Origin: Chondrosia reniformis
Lineage: Eukaryota > Porifera > Demospongiae > Chondrillida > Chondrillidae
Direction: 5' to 3'
Assembly: GCA_947172415.1 (NCBI GenBank)
Contig: OX359195.1
Span: 4,439,501 to 4,503,500, forward strand
Length of the DNA stretch: 64,000 nucleotides
This document shows positions 31,781 through 44,169 of the stretch, one piece after another (position 1 is the first letter of the stretch; every line of letters starts with the position of its first letter). The notes under the pieces were generated by a model, which was given only the letters and a program-made list of their open reading frames with translations, was not told the DNA's origin and did not search any database. A program made the translations under genes and the position numbers.

Positions 31781-31889
31781 AAAATACCTGTTTAGTTTTT
31801 TGTTTTTCTTATATTGGACTCTTTACTTTTAATTACCATACTTTTGTGATATTTATTGTATTTTTTCAATACATACAGAAGAAATTATT

Positions 31890-32890
31890 GAAACATGAAT
31901 ATTGGCCGGTTATCGAATGACTTGGCCCGCCGCTCAGGTCATGATCTTTGCCTCTGCGTACCATATCTGTTCATCCATTTTAATCTCCTTCAGATCCTTC
32001 CTAATCACATCTCTCCATCTCTTCTTAGGACCACATCTTGGTTGTGGTTTGTCTGACCAGCCAAACAGTATCATTTTGACATTCTTTGGTCAGGCTGGCG
32101 GGCCAGGTGACCCAGCCACTCCAACCTGCAAGCTTCTCTGCTGCTCTCTACTGCACTCTCAGAATCTCCCCATATCCTTCTGATTTTATGCTTAGTGATG
32201 TGCTTAGTCCACTGTTATCTGTTGGTTATACCTAGGGTTAGTCTTATGCATCGATGATGAAAAGAGTCAAATTTCCTTGTGTTAGTTATGGGAGTCCAGT
32301 ACTCTGACCCATACAGAAGCACAGATAAAACACAGGCCTGATATATCTTCCTTTTAGTCTCTATCCCTAGGTTGTTATCATTGGATTATGAGTTTTCTGA
32401 ATGCTCCAAATGCTTTGAAGCTATTCCTTTTTGTACATCAAAATCCATTTTCCATCAACATCGCAAATTTCACCTCCACTGATTGGTATAGTCTCCTTAT
32501 CACACCCTTTCACTTCTCTTCCTTTGGAAATATGTTATGTTTGGCAATGCTAATTGTCATACCAAAGCTTCTGCTGGGAGATTGAAATTTCTGTGCATCC
32601 CTCACTGACCCTGCCCTAGTGGAGGCAAGAATCATCAGCAAACCTACACTCTTTTCCAATGCTTTCTGAGTTTTACCTTCTGAATAGTTTGTCATCAAGC
32701 TTGTACTTTAGAGTTACCCCTATTCCATCTACCTCTTCCATTTTCTTACACCAGCATTCTATCATCAAACATGTCTACAGATTATATAGCACAGGTGCCA
32801 TCCAACAGCCTTGTCTTAGACTATTTTCAACGTCAATTGCATTTGAGGTATTCCCTTCCAGGCAAATCTAGACCTGTATGCCTTGGTGAA
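31890..32890 (-). pseudogene. LINE RT 3' part (RTE/CR1-like), decayed
   Basis: On the reverse strand the segment near 32640-32600 reads CRFADDSC (RT catalytic box, with ADD). The 31900-32130 end reads GHLARQPDQRMSK, then GWSDKPQPRCGPKKRWRD and VIRKDLKEIKMDEQIWYAEA. This is the typical tail GHVxRMxxxRxPKxLLFG...RPRxGPxxRWRDxIxxDL of LINE ORF2 proteins. Numerous stops are present. The 5' part is absent. Confidence 0.65.
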
Positions 32891-33054
32891 ATGACTTTAG
32901 CAATAGGATGGTAATACGGTACAGCTTATAAAAAGTTAACAGTGAATGCCTGCTTGCAACCTGTATGTTTTTAAGAAACGGGTGTATACATCCTTTTTAG
33001 AGAGGGTTACCTTTTGACAAATATGCCCATAGCTACAGAATGAATAATCTATTA

Positions 33055-33520
33055 CAGTCAAAACTGTTTATAACGACACCCTTAGTTTCTCAAAATTATG
33101 TTGTTGTAACCAGATGGTTGTTATAACCAATATTCATAACAGAATGTAGAATGCAGCCACCGAAGCTGTTAATTAACATCATATTTGACTAGATAATTAG
33201 CATCATAATGGACATAATTGACTAACCATGTAGTACAAGAAAAGACATTACTACACTTTAAAATAATTCCAACAGAAGTCTTCTGTAGTTGAGAGGCATA
33301 GGCTGATTTGATTTTCTTCTCTAATTCTTGGAGCCACAATAGCATCAGCCTTTCACACCACAGCGGCTGCTTTAAGAAAGCAAGAGCATTGCTCAGCCCC
33401 CTCTTTGGCCTCGCCGACTGTGACTACACAAGGAGGTAGGTCATGCTCATTGATAGCTGATGTATCTGCAGAATCAGCTCCAGTGGAGGTAACAAGAGCC
33501 ACAATGTCATATTCTCTGAG
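33055..33520 (-). mobile_element. Possible 3' end of a Tigger-like element
   Basis: TA precedes CAGTCAAAACTGTTTATAAC, which resembles pogo/Tigger termini. The reverse strand at 33300-33490 gives an acidic text with PPCVVTVGEAKEGAEQ then CSCFLK, compatible with the C-terminal tail of Tigger transposases. I could not find the other terminus. A related end occurs at 43613. Confidence 0.35.
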
Positions 33521-35995
33521 AGATTAGGGTTCTCTGAGAGATTTTCCAGGTAGGATACAGACGTTTCATAGGTTTAAATCAAAAGTAATTTACTCAGCAA
33601 ATAAGTTAGCTTTTTCTGCATTACTACACACTAATTGGCACCAGTTTATAATAGCCATTTCTCTGAATGAAATGCTCTGAATTCTTTTAATTACAATCTG
33701 CAATCTTCCCATTTCAAGAGTAAGCATTTGCATTTTCTTCTGGTGGTAAATTTGTTATGACGTTACCGTTAATTGAATGTGGACATTTCAAGAACACGAC
33801 AGTTTCCCTGCAACGTAAATCATAAATGCCTTTGAGTCAGTGGTGTATCTGAAAACGTGGAGATATAGCCAGCCTTCCACTCCTTATCTCATGCCACAGG
33901 CTATTGTTATGTTGGCTTTGGTAGTGTCATGAATTAAAACAGCAAGTTTTAAGGACATTGTTTGCTCAGCTGTATATGACCTACATAGTTACTTGAAATA
34001 TGATGATTGGATAACAAGAAATGTATGAATAAATAGTACAAAGTAAAGAATATAGTTGTCATTAAATGTCACTTAAGAATTAACTGGCCTATGGCATTTG
34101 TGTGGCAACAAAGGAAGGAGCTTGCAGCCATGTAGCAGCATTAATGTTTTCTATTGTGGATGCCTAAAGAAAAGAGATTGATGAGCTACCAACAGACACC
34201 AATTGTACCGATAGACTACAGCAGTGGCATGTTCCCCCTAAGACAATTACTCCGGTTTAACGTCTGTCTAATACCAGTTTCAAGAAAGCAGGCCAAAAGC
34301 AGAAAGCCTACCAGCAAACATCAGCTGTCAGTAAATCAACAGAGCAAGGCCTAAGGTAGACTGTTAAACCTATACCTAACTCAAGAGTGCTACATTTTTA
34401 GAAAAATCAGATCTTTTACTTTGATAAGTTGCTTGAAATTTTACCTGCAGATGAAACGTCGCTGCTTGAGGCTGAGACCATGGGAGTATATTCTCATACT
34501 AAACCAGCTGCACTGCCGCCTCCAGCCAAGGATTGTCACCTGTAGATATTTGTACTGCATCAAAAGACCTGTAAGCCTAAAGAGATTTGAAGGCCTCATT
34601 AATTCCTGGCTGAATGGTTTATCCATTGGATTGACTAAATAGTGATGGAGTTGCATGAAAGTGAAGTCTGTAAGCACAACAGATTCTTGTTCCAGCAGTC
34701 AGATATACTTGAATTTTGAAACAACATCTTGTATGTCTGTCTGTATTTGAAGTCAGATGAATTGACAAATCACCAGTGCTACTAAGCTCCCACTTCCTTA
34801 GTTGTTGGCCAATTTGTGAATGCATTTAAGCCACTTTGGCTAATACCTTACAGCAGTCCATTTTATTTAAAGGTTAACTCCTATGTATACGATGTATGGT
34901 GGCAATCTAACTTCATCAGATGAGTCACCCCTATGCAGTAGCTGTAATAATATTTTCTGTGAGGTAGAGTTGCGCCATGTAAAGTAGTTTCATCTGAATT
35001 GAATGCAGACAACGCTACATGTAAAAAACTTCTATGCAGAACCTCTATAGGCTAGTTGTCTACATGAAGCCACTATCAGTCACAGTCTATGTTGATCGGT
35101 ACAGTCAACTCACCTCTTCTCTTTTTCTTCCCTTTAGTTGCCTGTCTATTGTTTACTTGGTCTTGGGGTAAGTTGGATGTGCATTTTAACTATGGTTTTG
35201 TATAGGATAATTTGGCCACAGACTAATTTGGTAGTATTCATTTCTAGTCATTAAAAAGGATTTTTCCAGTATGATTTATTGTACTTTTCTGTTAACATTT
35301 TAACAGGATTGGAATCTGTTGTATAAATGGCAAAAGTAATTATACATAATAGCTATATTAATGATATGATTATGGAATTTGTGTGTTACGTACGTATAAC
35401 CTTGGTTGTGTTTCAGAAATGGCCATGTGTTTATTATTCGTCTAAGCTACTCTTTGTAGTAAATGCTGTCTGTAAAAATAAACCAGTCAATCATCGATCT
35501 TTCCTTCCTCAATGAAAGAAATGAATACTGTGCCTATTTTATCAGCTATACCGTCAGCAAATAGTTCGAAAAACAAGGAATTGAACATTTATGAAGTTTA
35601 ATGCAACTGGTGCCTTGCCTGTCGACTGCCTAGAAATTTATAGTTTTTAGAGCAATATTTCTAATTTTGTATGTAAGGATATATGTGGGGTAAGTGTTAT
35701 TCCTTTTTCCCTTTTCCAAGGGATTTTCACACCGTGTAGTGTCAGAATGTATCATAGACCTACGGTATTTTATTTAGTAAGGAGGTATGAGAACAGATTT
35801 CCAACCCCATACACACTACAAACTACAATGCATGGTTCTAAAGTCCATATGGTTGCCCATATAATAGGTTGCATTTTTAATGTAACTTCAATATTTATTC
35901 ATGATGCAATCATGAAGCTCTACAGCCTAAGCAAAGCGAAAAGAGAGGAGAGTGGTAGAGGTTGACTGGCTTTTCCAGTATCACAAGTTTAGCAT
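33521..35995. other. Unassigned stretch, no gene supported
   Basis: Frames at 34154-34825 on both strands show no recognised motif. A short direct repeat (TCTCTGAGAGATT, twice) lies at 33516-33543. No terminal repeats were found. Confidence 0.3.
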
Positions 35996-36500
35996 AGTTT
36001 TGTAGCTTGAATTCATTGCACTATTCCAGACAACATCAGAATAGTCAAAAGATGAAAGGATATAGCATTGACAGAATAGCAACTGGGAAGAAAGCCAGGT
36101 ATTTCTGTAGATGATTTATGTTCCTGGTGACTCTAACAGATATGTAGACAATGACGTTATCCCAGGTGAGGTATTCATTAATAATGCCGCCCAAGAGTGT
36201 ATTCGGAGACTTGAAGTTGCACTACTAGAGGAAAACGCTTCCTTAGTGTTAAGTAGAGTTCTCTTTTAGACACACAAGAAATTTTCAGGGTAGATGATAA
36301 ATATGAATTAATTTGAGCGACTAATGAGCTAGCTACATAGATGGTGGTGTCGTTAGCAAAATATACAACGCACTGCAGTCAGGTGAACATGGTTACGCCT
36401 AACAGGTAGGTCATTTATGAGAAAGGAAAATAAACTAACAACCATAACAAGTCCTTGAGGACAGCAGCCCTATATGTGAGAGGCCAGGACTCTACAGTCA
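35996..36500 (-). pseudogene. LINE RT palm/thumb fragment
   Basis: On the reverse strand, PQGLVMVVSLFSFLINDLP (36415-36475) corresponds to PQGSxLGPLLFLxxINDLP. Further on, NTSPGITSLSTYLLESPG and the SSQLLFCQCYILSSFDYSDV region resemble the L..(N)L.W..H......K......L......LP.......LY..L...L.Y thumb of CR1/L2-like LINEs. Both ends are lost. Confidence 0.6.
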
Positions 36501-37589
36501 CCAGGAATCTACAGTCACTCTTTATCAATTGTTGGATACTTTAGTTGTCCAATGAGTAGTTTTTTTTCATATTGCTCACTTTATCAAATTCGACCTATAT
36601 TTTTACCTGAGGAAGCTTGGACTGTCATTAGTATATGTTTAAATTTCATGCGCATAGTTTGAATATTTTAGGAGATGTAACATTTTGAGTAGTCACTTAT
36701 ACAGAAATTTTTAATTGTGTCACTGCCAAATATGAAAAAGGTAAGGTAATACAACAATTTGTATGAAAAACATTAGCTACTGCAAGGTAAATAAAAGGTT
36801 GTATTTTGTACTTCCGTAGTTTTGTAGAAGCTGATTTATGTGAAAATATTTTGTGTACTGTCATCTGTGGCATAGTGCAATACAGAGTGATTTTTTTAAG
36901 TTTCTGTATTCCTTTGTGAACCTTCATCTTCACCTGCTGATTCTAAATTTAGTAAGTTTCCATCTGAATCAATTTCTAAGATATCAAGGACATGTTGTAG
37001 GCCAACCCCTTTGTTCTGGGGATTAGTTTAATAACAGCAATTGCGAATTTCCAGAACACCTGTGTTACAAGGGATTTCACCCATAAGTATCTCACTAGTT
37101 AGTAAATTACGGGCAAAAGCCTTGTAAATATTGGGCTGCAAAGTGGGTGGTAAACATTTTGTTTATAAGCACACCGTTCACAACTAAGCAATAGTATAGG
37201 CCTTCTTCTTCACATGCCACTCCAAAGATAGATATTGTGTGCTCTGTGATGCTTGTACTATTTCTAGTCAATCAATAGACAAATATTTATGGACCACTAA
37301 AAGTGGCCAATGACTGGTGACAAAAAAAAGTAGGCGAAACGAAAATACAAGAACCATAACAGTTTAACCCTATTAGTGTATGTAAAAAAGCTTTGTTATA
37401 ACTCATAGTTTCACTATATATATTTGTAGCCTTTTCAGGTCACTGACCAAATACTGACCTTTACTCTTAAAAATCATGAATTTTTTTATTTCTCTATTAG
37501 AATTACTGTAAAGCCTTCTTGTCTTTCGAAGATAAGGCTAAATGAATATGCTACCAGTTTTGATAATTATTAGGGGCCGATTTCATTGT
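36501..37589. other. Unassigned AT-rich DNA
   Basis: No coding motif or terminal repeat was recognised in this stretch. Confidence 0.35.
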
Positions 37590-38600
37590 ATGGCTTCATG
37601 GCTGAGGCCTCTATATATGTCATACAATGTCCCTTGTGTCATCTCTAACCCAGTTGATTATGTGAATGCATGCAACCAACTGTCGGTATTTCCAGCTCCC
37701 TCTCAAGGCAAATCAAATCTGCTGTGGTTATTAGCTGAGACCCCTGTATGACTGGAACTTTTATTGATACTGGCATGTTGATGCATCATCTTCAGTGTAT
37801 ATTAATGTGTGAAAAGGCCATGTTTTCAACTCTGTATGAACTACCACTCTCTATGCATAAATTGAGGATTTCAATGATTTTCAAGCCTGCAGCAGTGTGA
37901 CTAAAGTTTTGTATTGTGAATATCCTAGGATTTATTTGCATATCTATATTTGTAATTGCACTGTGTAGTACATGACTGTAATTAAACTTATATATATAAT
38001 ATATTAAAGCTAGCAAAGAAGTTAAGTATACTGATGATCAATGAGACATTTACTATAAGCGATTTCATTATTATGAGATCCTACAGGACTTACACATGGA
38101 AGTGACACACATGAATTTTCACGCACTCACATTTACTCAAATGCATCCCAATGTGCCTAATTACACTCCTGCAAACGTACACACTTGGATAAGTAAAATA
38201 TTAACAGACACCATTAGAAGAGAAGATGGAGCTTAAATTACCAAAGATTTAATACTGTTGCCTAAATGAATTTGTTTACATTAATATATATAGGAACAAT
38301 TCTTCTTCAATCTTAATGGGAATGTATACAAATACGCTTTATCTAACCTTCACTACAACTTGCTTATTCGGTAGCTCCTTCTCATAGGAGAGCTTCAACT
38401 TGGCATAGCCGTTCACAAAAAATGATCTTTTGCAACGAAGCGGTGATAGAGAAAATCCTTTAATTTTATATGAGTTTTTTACCCTACATTTTATGTTAAT
38501 ATGCACATTCTGTTTTTAGGTCCTTTCTTGGAGCTTTATAAATTATTTATTTATTTATTTGTCTTGGTATATTGTAACTTGCTATATACGTATGTATGTA
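37590..38600 (-). repeat. Composite repeat copy C: reversed, one foldback arm
   Basis: Read on the reverse strand, part of unit U (38600 down to 38290, with the CTCCTATGAGAAGGAGCTAC and GTATACATTC landmarks) is followed by one arm of the foldback (37985 down to 37600). The second arm is missing. It is more diverged than copies A and B, so it is older. Confidence 0.7.
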
Positions 38601-38642
38601 TAGATGAATATCAGAGAGTACGGCAGTACTCTTTAAGTAGGG

Positions 38643-39314
38643 TAGTCTCGCGTAGCCGAGACTGCTATTTTGGTTCCATATTTTCTTGATGACGTCACAC
38701 AGTCAGCGAAATAGGGTCTGGTGAATAGCCTGTACCGTTTTTGTTCTGAGTCACCGGAGCTTTGTGGCTCATTAATATTCAGATAACATAGTAATAATAA
38801 TATTCATACCTTATAACGCATTGTAACCGAGAAAGGCTTCGCGAATTGGAACTTGCCGGCTGATCTATTAGCAAACTCTTGTACGGTGTCATAAATTCTG
38901 ACAATACTTTCTAAGCAACAAAGCTCTATCGCGTTGCTGTCTACAGCCTGCAAAGCACCTGACTTTCCACTGTTTGCAATAGGATTTCAATTCTAACCGT
39001 TTGGTTAACAAAAGTTACTAATTAGTTATGCCTCCCAGAACAAATATGGTATAGGCTATTCACCAGGGGCCAGGATAAACGGTGGAATGGCGGAAACGGT
39101 GGAAACGAACCCTTGCAAATGGCGATCTTGATTCAGAAGACGTTTTGCTTAGCAGCTTCTCGTTCCCCACTACGAGGCAATGTGAAACAGCCGAAACAAT
39201 CGAAGTGCATTCCGCTGTTTATCCTGGCCCATTCACCAGACCCTATTTCGCCGACCGTGTGACGTCATCAAGAAAATATGGAGGCGAAATAGCGGTCTGG
39301 GCTAAACGGGACTA
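38643..39314. mobile_element. Mutator-like MITE with perfect 9-bp target duplication
   Basis: The target duplication is TAAGTAGGG at 38634-38642 and 39315-39323, a perfect 9 bases. Terminal inverted repeats of about 85 bp start TAGTCTCGCGTAGCC on the left and TAGTCCCGTTTAGCC in the reversed right end. They include the shared blocks CTTGATGACGTCACAC and CGAAATAGGGTCTGGTGAAT. A 9-bp duplication with long inverted repeats is the Mutator (MULE) pattern. Length is 672 bp. The 79-codon frame inside (39082-39321) overlaps the right repeat and is not convincing as a gene. Confidence 0.85.
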
Positions 39315-39323
39315 TAAGTAGGG

Positions 39324-40065
39324 ATGGCTGGAAAAAACATGGCCGCCCTATCCAATATATTATCAATTAACACCTCATAAATCAACAGCGATTGGATTTT
39401 TGGTTGTATTTGAGTGTTGGCAGTCATTTTTGCATGCTTTTCTCAACGCCAAAACATGTTTCAATGCTCTACAACCTTCGCAAAGTGGTTAAACCGAAAT
39501 AGGCCAAATTCTGAAATTCCTCATTTTTTCTTCTTTTTTCAAATGAGCTAGCGCTACCATGTGAAGCTATGCAGGTACATACAAGTACTAAATCGTCATA
39601 AATGTTTCCGAACTAGGTAATAGGCTACCCTAGATTTCAACGCACTCTATTCCAAGCGTGTTACTTTTGAGGGTGCCAAATTTAGGGCCTCTTTGAATGC
39701 CATTTTTTAATAAAGATTCAAATTCTCTGTATATCAATAAGTAATGCGAGTTCGAACTATTTGTAGTACTGCTGCCCCCGCGACAGAATTACTTAGTCGC
39801 TTTGCTGGGCCTAGTCATAGTGCAGTCATATTCTTAATGATTTTGGACCCTTTAATATCCTAAATTGAATGTTTAAGAACGTTAGAAAACTTATTTGACA
39901 AATTTGGGATCTTTTCGGATGCCATTTTTTATTTAGAGCTCTTGATTAATTGTCTATTCTGCTACTTTATTTCAAGTTTTAGACAATGAAACTTTAAAAA
40001 GAAATGTTAATAAGAAAAAAGGGGCAATACAAGTTATTAAAATAAAAACATTCAAAAACGGGGCA
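39324..40065. other. Unassigned, with a scrap of repeat unit U
   Basis: 39745-39830 shows GTTCGAACTATTT and then CTGCTGCCCCCGCG, which resemble the nested hairpin at the start of unit U. Otherwise there is nothing recognisable. Confidence 0.35.
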
Positions 40066-40365
40066 ATACAAGTTAAATAAAAACATTCAAAGATGAAGTT
40101 AAGGATGGCACTATAACAGTGATTGGCACATCTAGAAAAAGTACGAAACAAGAAAGTGATCATATGGTAAGGCTAACATTGCAGAAGTGGCATACTGAAA
40201 CTTAACTATACACATCACTTCTATGTTTGAAGTAGGGATCGATGCACCCAAACCCCATATAGTCACTTTCTTGTTTCATTAATTTTCTAGATGTACCAAT
40301 CACTGTTTTAGTGCCATCCATACTTTTAACTTCATTTTTGAATGTTTTTATTTAACTTGTATAGA
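40066..40365. repeat. Long-hairpin element G, copy 1
   Basis: ATACAAGTTAAATAAAAACA at the left is inverted at the right (TGTTTTTATTTAACTTGTAT). Paired blocks inside include CACATCTAGAAAAAG and AGAAAGTGATCATATG. A second, longer copy is at 52234-52650. An extra left-end scrap lies just before it (40024-40050). Confidence 0.75.
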
Positions 40366-40589
40366 TATAAACCCCTTCCTGGTTTCTTTGCACGGATCTG
40401 CCACATCCAGTACACGGATATCTCACAGGGCCAGGGTTCACTTTGACATCTCCAGATAGCAGTAACAGCCAGTAGTGGCTTGGTAGGGCAGCTTGGCATC
40501 GAAGTCGGGCTCCTATCAAAGGGCCGAGGCGCCACCAGTTCCAAAGTCTCCAAAGGCCAAGTTTCCCTCTGAGTTTTGACCCATCTCTG
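40366..40589. other. Unassigned
   Basis: No recognisable feature. The reverse-strand frame at 40332-40553 has no known motif. Confidence 0.3.
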
Positions 40590-41351
40590 TAATCCCAGTG
40601 ATTGTTAAGGTGTACGAGTCACTCATCTGTCAGCAACTTTACTCCTATCTGACTACTAACTCTCTACTCCATCCGAATCAATCTGGTTTTCGCCCTCTCA
40701 CAGCACTCACGATGCTCTGCTGAAGACTATAGATGATTGGTGCATAGCACTTGATGTAGGAAAGAGTGTTGGAACAGTCCTTCTCGACCTAAGTAAAGCT
40801 TTTGATTCGATTGATCCCAGTCTGTGACTTGGGAAACTGAAGTCCTATGGAGTTGGAGGTAACGAGCTCAGGTGGTTTTCAAAAACTGGAAGGCTGCTGC
40901 TCGGAATGGGGCAATGTGTTGCGAGATGTGCCCCAAGGTTCGTTCTATTCTTGTCCCCCTGCTGTTACTCATATACGTTAATGATCTACTAGATGTATTT
41001 ACCAAGTACACTGTCCACATGTATGCTGATGATGTAGCCATCTATTTTGTCAGCAAAGATGTGAAAGAAGTTGCAGACTCAGTGAAGGCCTGTCTCACAT
41101 TGCTACATGGATTGACACCAACCGGATGAAGTTGAACTTCAAAAGACTTAACTAATGACTCTTGGTGGACAGTCTTTTGTATCCCAATGGCAGCAGGTCG
41201 ATGAACAACTACAAGATACCACTATTCCCATGAGAGACTTGGTCAAATACCTTGGTTTAACCATCAAGCGAGAGCCAGTGAAGATACGCAAGATGCTGTA
41301 CAACGCACTTTTTCTTCCTCACCTGGACTACTCCTCTACAGTGTGGCACTC
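40590..41351 (+). pseudogene. LINE A (CR1/L2-like) RT, 5' part of a split copy
   Basis: The forward text reads CQQLYSYLTTNSLLHPNQSG (RT motif 2 region), then VLLDLSKAFDSIDPSL-like text in a shifted frame (TVLLDLSKAFDSID, about 40770-40820). It continues with the equivalent of VPQGS, LLIYVNDLL (about 40970-40990) and HMYADDVAIYFVSKDVKEVA (41017-41080). The catalytic ADD is intact, though frames shift several times. The text breaks off at VWHS, where LINE B has inserted, and resumes at about 43195. Confidence 0.7.
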
Positions 41352-43190
41352 TTTTTTTTTACGGTAGATACAGGCCAGTTCATGTGGGATGATGTTACAA
41401 GGATGGGTGAGATATGACGGACAAGTTAGTTCTACATGTACACATTTGTTCTGTTCATTAGTTCTCTTTGCATCTCCCTCCGGCAAGTCTTCCAGTCTGG
41501 GCTGGGGTCTGCAGGCACTGTGACTCCAATCCATTACAGATATCATGAATTCTGCCTCTGAAACTTCTTTTGAATGCCTTCAAGGATTTGGCTGTTAACT
41601 GACACTGTAGCTGATGTTGGTGCTGTTGCTTGTGTCCTCCCAGTCTGGCAGACCTCCGGAGCTAGCCTTCCTTCACTAGGGTCCCTGTATTCTGAGGTGA
41701 GGGACTCAAGTGGTTGCTTTACATTTCCAGACAAGAGCCTACATGTTAGTCCCACCTCTGCTGCTTCCCTTCTCTGCTCAAGAGACTTGATCGCAAGTCC
41801 CCCGAAGACTCCTTGTTCCTGCTGCTGGACTGGATCGAGCTTGGCCAGTAGGTTAGGCTGCCATACTCTAACATTGGCCGGACCAAGGCCTTGTATGCCG
41901 TGTAAACCCCGTTGTCATTGAGGTACCCTGATAGCGCCTAGTCTTTGTCGGGCCTCCTTCACTGTTCTGTCTACATGTGCTGACCATGTTCCTTTGCTGT
42001 CTATGGTGAACCCAAAACTTCCAGAGTCTCATTTTCGGCAATTTTTGTTCAGTCTATGACTAGTGGTGGACTTGCATTAGGATCTCTTTTTCTGCTGATT
42101 GTGATGGCTTTTGTTTTCTTAACTTCAAACTCGAGTAGCCACTTTTTGCCAAAGTTCAGGATTCTCTCTAGGTCGGAGTTGAGCATGGCAGCACATGTCT
42201 TCCTACCACCTCATGTCTTCCTACCACCTGTTGGTACTCTCATCAATATGGTTGTGTCATCTGCATAGCATAGCATTATTGCATGCTGAACCTCTCTGAG
42301 CAACTTCTGAACTAACAGGTTGAACAACAACGGTGACCATATTCCTCCTTGGGGCACACCTGATCGGATCTGACAGAGCTCGGACTTTTCACCATTGGTG
42401 ACAACCATAAAGAACTGCTGTGAGAGCTAACTGTTGAGCAACTTGAATGCTTTGCCCCAGATGCCCACTGTCTACAAGTCAGCAAGTAGTCCACGCCACC
42501 ACACTCGATCAAATGCCCCTTTCTCTCGAGTGTGGTTGAGAGTGTTGGCAACACAGATATTGGTCTGTAGATGGAGGGTGAACTTGTGGGTCCCTTCTTA
42601 TGGATAGGAGTTATGCGTGCCACCTTCCAGGCCTTCTGGAATAGTCGCGTTATTGGCATTGAGAGTGCAATGGCACATCGCTTTAATACTCTGGGGCTTA
42701 CACTATCCAGCCTCTCCAGGACACGCTGAACTCTATTCCTCTTCACTCTGAAGGTCTTTAGCTCAAATTCAAAGTCATCATCTTCCAGGTTTGGCAACTC
42801 TGCAGACTCCTCGTCGGGTATGTGGAACTTCTCAGTAAAGAACGTGGCCAGGTCCTGTGCTTCTGGTGTCACTGACTGTTTATTCTTTCCAAGTCCTGCT
42901 ATGTCCCGTGTCATTTGCCACCAGTTCTTTTGGTTGGTGCCTTTTGCGAGCTTCCCCTTATCTGTTCTTGGTTCTTGCCAAAAGCCTTTCCATAGACTCG
43001 TCTGGCCTTCTTGCGAAGTGCTGCATAGGACACCGTCTCTTGCCATCAGAAACTCTTCCAGAGCTTACAGCGCTCAAAAAACTATGCAATGAGTCATTCT
43101 CAATCAGTCTCCCCACACACCAAGTGCTCCCCTTAGAGACCAGCTCCTCTGGACTACCTTTTACCAACGTTGCCACTACCAGATTTTGTG
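41352..43190 (-). mobile_element. LINE B inserted into LINE A
   Basis: Reverse strand. It has a poly-A tail (T run at 41352-41360) at its 3' end, the C-terminal region at 41360-41830, RT core at 42211-42408 and the pre-RT/early RT region at 42312-43046. The opposite orientation to LINE A, the A tail and the resumption of LINE A text beyond 43190 show that it inserted into LINE A. At least one frame change separates the early and late RT parts. The 5' end lacks the endonuclease, so the copy is 5'-truncated, as is usual for LINEs. Confidence 0.7.
42211..43046 (-). pseudogene. LINE B reverse transcriptase
   Basis: The frame at 42312-43046 reads GTNQKNWWQMTRDIAGLGK, LATFFTEKFHIPDEES, SVSPRVLKRCAIALSMPITR, KVARITPIHKKGPTSSPSIY and RPISVLPTLSTTLER. 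This is the linker and first RT blocks (W..A.I.PIHKKG..S....YRPISVLP). The overlapping frame at 42211-42408 adds SGVPQGGIWSPLLFN and LCYADDTTILMRVPTG, with the catalytic YADD intact. A frame change lies between them. The style is that of CR1/L2/Rex-like LINEs. Confidence 0.8.
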
Positions 43191-43600
43191 TCAGGTGCAC
43201 CAATGTTTGTTTCAGCAGGCTCCTGTCTACCTGACCAGCAAATTTGTCAAGAACTTAGACCTCTACTCATCCACCCGGGGGCAAACAAGCTACATATTAC
43301 CCATCCCTGTACAAACAAGTTCAGACTGTCATTTGAGTATCAGGGTGCCTACCACTACAACCAGCTGCCGCAGGATGTCAGATCAAGGCAAAGCCTTTCA
43401 TCCTTCAAGCAAGCACTAGTGACTTTTTAATTTAACTTTAAAATACTGAATTAGTCATCCCTATTATCATCTTATTATCTTGCTTTTTGTGTGTTTGTCT
43501 GTAACTTGCTCCCATGATCTGCATGAAACCCCACTCTGGTGGATGCAGCATTCCTGTTGTTGATGATGATGATGATAATATATATAATATGAGTTCATAC
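43191..43600 (+). pseudogene. LINE A C-terminus and short-repeat tail
   Basis: The forward frame at 43170-43430 reads HPGANKLHITHPCTNKFRLS, FEYQGAYHYNQLPQDVRSRQ, SLSSFKQALVTF, then stop. This is the standard LINE ORF2 ending (F.Y.G...WN.LP.......S...FK..L). A tail follows, with TGATGATGATGATGATAATA at about 43560-43580, typical of CR1/L2 short tandem 3' ends. It continues the text interrupted at 41351. Confidence 0.75.
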
Positions 43601-43610
43601 ACAACTACAG

Positions 43611-43790
43611 TCAAATAGATTAAACAAACCTTGTTTATAATTATTGCCCTGCTTATAACAATTCATAGAACCATTTCCTACATGTGTAAATTCACCCAAT
43701 TTTAACATATAACATACGTACAAAATTTCCCATCCCGGATATAACAATCATTAGGGTAGTTTATCCATTGCCAGCTGAAAATTTTAATAA
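43611..43790. repeat. Possible MITE end (CAGTCAAA type)
   Basis: TACAGTCAAATAGATTAAAC followed by TTATAATTATTGCCCTGC resembles the terminus at 33055. No right end was identified. Confidence 0.3.
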
Positions 43791-43799
43791 AAGAATATA

Positions 43800-43980
43800 T
43801 TAAAACAATTTTTGACTTTAAAAACTCATGGAGCTGCCGCACCCCCACACTCGAGCTACTTCGCAGCATCGTTGGGCTTTAATATAAATATTCTTAATCT
43901 GAATGATTGAAGACACTTAAGTGTCTTGAACATTATAAATAACGATAAAAAGGCTTTGTTAACTAAAAAAAAAAAAAAGC
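43800..43980 (+). repeat. Truncated copy of repeat unit U
   Basis: It contains the landmarks of 26245-26400: AAAAACTCATGGAGCTGCCG, GCATCGTTGGGCTTTAATAT, GACACTTAAGTGTCTTGAAC, and ATAACGATAAAAAGGC. It ends in a 14-base A run before a short AAGCTTC. Confidence 0.7.
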
Positions 43981-44020
43981 TTCTTAAGACAATTTTGTAG
44001 TCTCTCTTGAGCATCAGACG

Positions 44021-44045
44021 TTTCGACTCCGAGGGTCTTCTTCAG
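44021..44045 (-). ncRNA. Hammerhead-like core, Penelope 3' end
   Basis: On the reverse strand: CTGAAGA, then GACCC with its partner GGAGTC, then GAAAC. It lies about 150 bases beyond the end of the GIY-YIG text. An extra A precedes stem II, as at 8379. Confidence 0.4.
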
Positions 44046-44169
44046 TGACTTATGTTGGTCTACAGGTGTCTACTTTTATAGTCATCGGTTTCCACCATCT
44101 TCAATTACCTTATTAATGATGTCATCAATTCCATCATTTCCGGGGCAAGGAGAAGAAAAGGAAGTACTA

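Noticed and set aside
39082-39321. 79-codon frame
   Set aside because: It lies inside the Mutator-like MITE and runs through its right terminal repeat into the target duplication.
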